Assembly (NCBI GenBank): GCA_009778655.1
Contig: WRFZ01000170.1
Coordinates: forward strand, 1-36,920
Length of the DNA stretch: 36,920 nt
DNA from: Candidatus Azobacteroides sp.
GTDB taxonomy: Bacteria; Bacteroidota; Bacteroidia; Bacteroidales; Azobacteroidaceae
Reading direction: 5' to 3'
In this document: piece by piece, positions 35,348 to 36,920 of the stretch
Layout: each line of letters begins with the position of its first letter
Numbering within the stretch: position 1 is the stretch's first letter
Made by a program: the position numbers and the translations under genes
The notes under the pieces: generated by a model
What the model saw: the letters and a program-made list of their open reading frames with translations, nothing else
The model's database searches: none
What the model was told of the DNA's origin: nothing

Positions 35348-36657
35348 ATGAACTTATATATAATGACGATGAAACTATCCGCGCGATAGATGTAATTGTT
35401 AGCGACATCATTGATGCAAACCCCAATATTGATAAAAACCCCAATATTAAAAAATTGATAGATGCAAGTGGAAATTTAATATTTGATGTAGCTTATGTTG
35501 TGCATTTTCTCTGCGAAAAGTACAACATAAGATGTGCGATTGATTACGAAAATTTTAATAAGCGCGAATTTTATGAGCATAGCATGCGACCAAAAAGGAA
35601 AAACTTTGAAGAACGACTTAGTGCAAGTACACACAATGATGACTTGATTTTGTTGCGAGATTTGCATCAATCTGCTACGCAATTACTCAAAGATTACGAA
35701 AAAAATGTTCAAAATGGTGCACCAAAAAATGAGAATGCCATAACAAGGGAAGCTCCGAGTCCGATTATGCCGCCTGCTAATGAGAATGCCATAACAATTG
35801 GGATCGTTACTGCGTTGCCAATTGAATTTGCAGCAATGGAAACAATGTTACAAAACCCAAAACTACCAAAAGAAATACCTGTTGGCGACCCAAATGATTA
35901 TAAAATTGGGACAATAGAAACAAAAAGAGGGAAAAATGTGAGTATAATACTTGCTTGTTTGAAAGAAATAGGAACAAACAACGCATCAAGTGTTACAATA
36001 CATATGTTACGTACTTTTCCTGAAATAGATGAAGTAGTCCTCGTTGGAATTGCGGGTGGAATTCCTTGTCCCACAGATTCAAAAAATCATGTAAGATTAG
36101 GAGACATTGTTTGCTCTGATAGCATCCTTCAGTATGATAATATTAAAGAAGAAGACGATGACGTAAAAATTAGAAGTAACGCAGATAAGCCATCGGCTCT
36201 AATGAAAGGCAAATATAATTTATTAGAAAGTGATGTTTATTACTTAGATAGATATCCATGGGAAGATTATATCGATGATACTATATCTTCACATGATATC
36301 TTTAAAAGGCCAAGTGAAACTAACGATATTTTAGAAATTAATGGAATTGAAACTACTCATCCTATAGATAAAAGGAGAAGAAATGGGAAACCACGTGTTT
36401 TTATGGGTAAAATTGGTTCGGCTAATACCCTCTTAAAGAATGAAACAAAAAGAGACTATTTAAGAGATAATTTTGGGTGTAGAGCTATAGAGATGGAGAG
36501 TGCTGGCGTTGCAGACGGTACTTGGAGTTGTAATAAATCGTATTTTGTTGTTAGAGGAATTGTTGATTATTGTAATCCATCAAAAGGGGATATTTGGCAT
36601 GGTTATGCTGCATTATGTGCCGCAGCTTATACCAAATCTTTGATAGAGTTATTTTAG
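35290..36657 (+). CDS. PNP/MTAN-type nucleosidase with N-terminal helical domain
   Basis: A 455-residue frame. Residues about 165-455 form a purine-nucleoside phosphorylase/MTA-SAH nucleosidase domain: IGIVTALPIEFAAM, VVLVGIAGGIP near 250-258, AIEMESAG with the ribose-binding Glu near 403, and VVRGIVDYCN with the catalytic-type Asp426. An insertion of about 80 residues follows LGDIV. Domains of this fold act as nucleotide-degrading effectors in defence, for example the ATP nucleosidase of Detocs. The first 140 residues are helical and unassigned, joined by a linker with a duplicated NENAIT. The only upstream start is GTG 35290 (or TTG codons later), 58 bp inside the previous gene; no ATG exists near the N-terminus. 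It may therefore be the C-terminal part of one PRTase-nucleosidase protein split by a frameshift. Confidence 0.8.
   Translation: MEVYVLYYSSKTHPLEKLLNELIYNDDETIRAIDVIVSDIIDANPNIDKNPNIKKLIDASGNLIFDVAYVVHFLCEKYNIRCAIDYENFNKREFYEHSMRPKRKNFEERLSASTHNDDLILLRDLHQSATQLLKDYEKNVQNGAPKNENAITREAPSPIMPPANENAITIGIVTALPIEFAAMETMLQNPKLPKEIPVGDPNDYKIGTIETKRGKNVSIILACLKEIGTNNASSVTIHMLRTFPEIDEVVLVGIAGGIPCPTDSKNHVRLGDIVCSDSILQYDNIKEEDDDVKIRSNADKPSALMKGKYNLLESDVYYLDRYPWEDYIDDTISSHDIFKRPSETNDILEINGIETTHPIDKRRRNGKPRVFMGKIGSANTLLKNETKRDYLRDNFGCRAIEMESAGVADGTWSCNKSYFVVRGIVDYCNPSKGDIWHGYAALCAAAYTKSLIELF
35728..35797 (+). repeat. 19-bp direct repeat in the linker of the nucleosidase gene
   Basis: AATGAGAATGCCATAACAA occurs at 35728-35746 and 35779-35797, 51 bp apart and in frame, encoding NENAIT twice around a Pro-rich linker just before the nucleosidase domain. 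Confidence 0.9.
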
Positions 36658-36700
36658 TATTTTCAAAGTTGTGTGCAAATTGTATGTACATATACATATA

Positions 36701-36732
36701 AAAGAAAAGGACTCACAATCTCTTGTAAGTCC
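36701..36732 (-). terminator. Terminator of the tRNA-Val gene
   Basis: On the minus strand GGACTTAC pairs with GTGAGTCC (8 bp, one G-U) and is followed by TTTTCTTT, 13 bp after the tRNA 3' end. Confidence 0.75.
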
Positions 36733-36744
36733 GTGATTTTCAAG

Positions 36745-36819
36745 TGGGCGTTGACGGATTCGAACCGCCGACCCTCTGCTTGTAAGGCAGATGCTCTGAA
36801 CCAGCTGAGCTAAACGCCC
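36745..36819 (-). tRNA. tRNA-Val (anticodon UAC)
   Basis: A 75-nt cloverleaf on the minus strand: acceptor GGGCGTT/AACGCCC, D-arm GCTC...GAGC, anticodon stem TCTGC/GCAGA around loop CTTACAA (anticodon TAC), T-arm GGCGG-TTCGAAT-CCGTC, discriminator A. CCA is not encoded. Its 3' end points towards the accessory island, as at many integration sites. Confidence 0.97.
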
Positions 36820-36833
36820 CGTTAAAAGTGATG

Positions 36834-36864
36834 CAAAAGTAATACTTATTTTTGAATGTGCAAA
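36834..36864 (-). promoter_or_regulatory. Promoter of the tRNA-Val gene
   Basis: On the minus strand TTTG (36864-36861) and TACTTTTG (36841-36834) are exactly 19 bp apart, the best promoter match in the window, 14 bp before the tRNA 5' end. Confidence 0.8.
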
Positions 36865-36920
36865 ATAATAAAAAGACTTTATTTTTAATAATTAGGTAAT
36901 TGTAATACAATCAATATATT

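Noticed and set aside
35348-35389. ATG overlapping the TAA at the end of the PRTase frame as the start of the nucleosidase gene
   Set aside because: It is not in the nucleosidase frame and its frame closes within about 15 codons.

Overview
The window looks like a chromosomal segment of a member of the Bacteroidota, most likely order Bacteroidales. The signs are the recurrent -7 box TAnnTTTG (about fifteen exact matches, two with a TTTG box 19-20 bp upstream), the near absence of Shine-Dalgarno sequences, and order-typical gene neighbourhoods: purH-mreBCD-mrdA-rodA, DUF1599-BT_3928-tpiA-SPOR-folE, a NagB/PIG-L fusion and a Bacteroidetes-type TssD. Species cannot be fixed from the sequence alone.

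Layout. (1) 1-1667 is the end of a type VI secretion cluster: a tube protein (TssD/Hcp type), a protein with Gly-rich membrane segments that could be an effector, and an AT-rich membrane protein that could be its immunity partner. (2) 1668-2179 is a non-coding, repeat-rich stretch with a perfect 33-bp inverted repeat. (3) 2180-24000 is core genome: a 2x[4Fe-4S] ferredoxin, purH with the rod-shape/peptidoglycan elongation operon, ndk, an M23/LysM hydrolase, the DUF1599-to-folE operon, a divergent DUF4834 gene and hisS, groES-groEL, an ECF sigma locus with a Spy/CpxP-like protein, a cardiolipin synthase and the NagB/PIG-L fusion. (4) 24000-29000 is variable envelope content: a lipoprotein with a G8 tract, a REP-associated tyrosine transposase with seven repeat copies around it, two outer-membrane beta-barrel proteins, and an ECF sigma/anti-sigma-like/small secreted protein set on the minus strand. 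(5) 29040-36744 is an AT-rich accessory island ending at the 3' end of a tRNA-Val gene. It holds a large SF1 helicase-nuclease, a 58-codon remnant of a type ISP restriction-modification enzyme, a truncated IS1634-like transposase, a probable relaxase tail, and a phosphoribosyltransferase-type gene (frameshifted) followed by a PNP/MTAN-type nucleosidase gene.

How the genes work together. The core block couples purine synthesis with cell-wall elongation (MreBCD scaffold, PBP2 transpeptidase, RodA glycosyltransferase). The DUF1599-folE block mixes glycolysis, pterin synthesis and envelope proteins. The island reads as a defence/mobility hotspot. Its best candidate for an undescribed system is the PRTase-nucleosidase pair at 33324-36657, probably an abortive-infection type nucleotide-depleting module, present here with one clear and one possible frameshift. 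All defence and effector roles are inference from domain content and neighbourhood.
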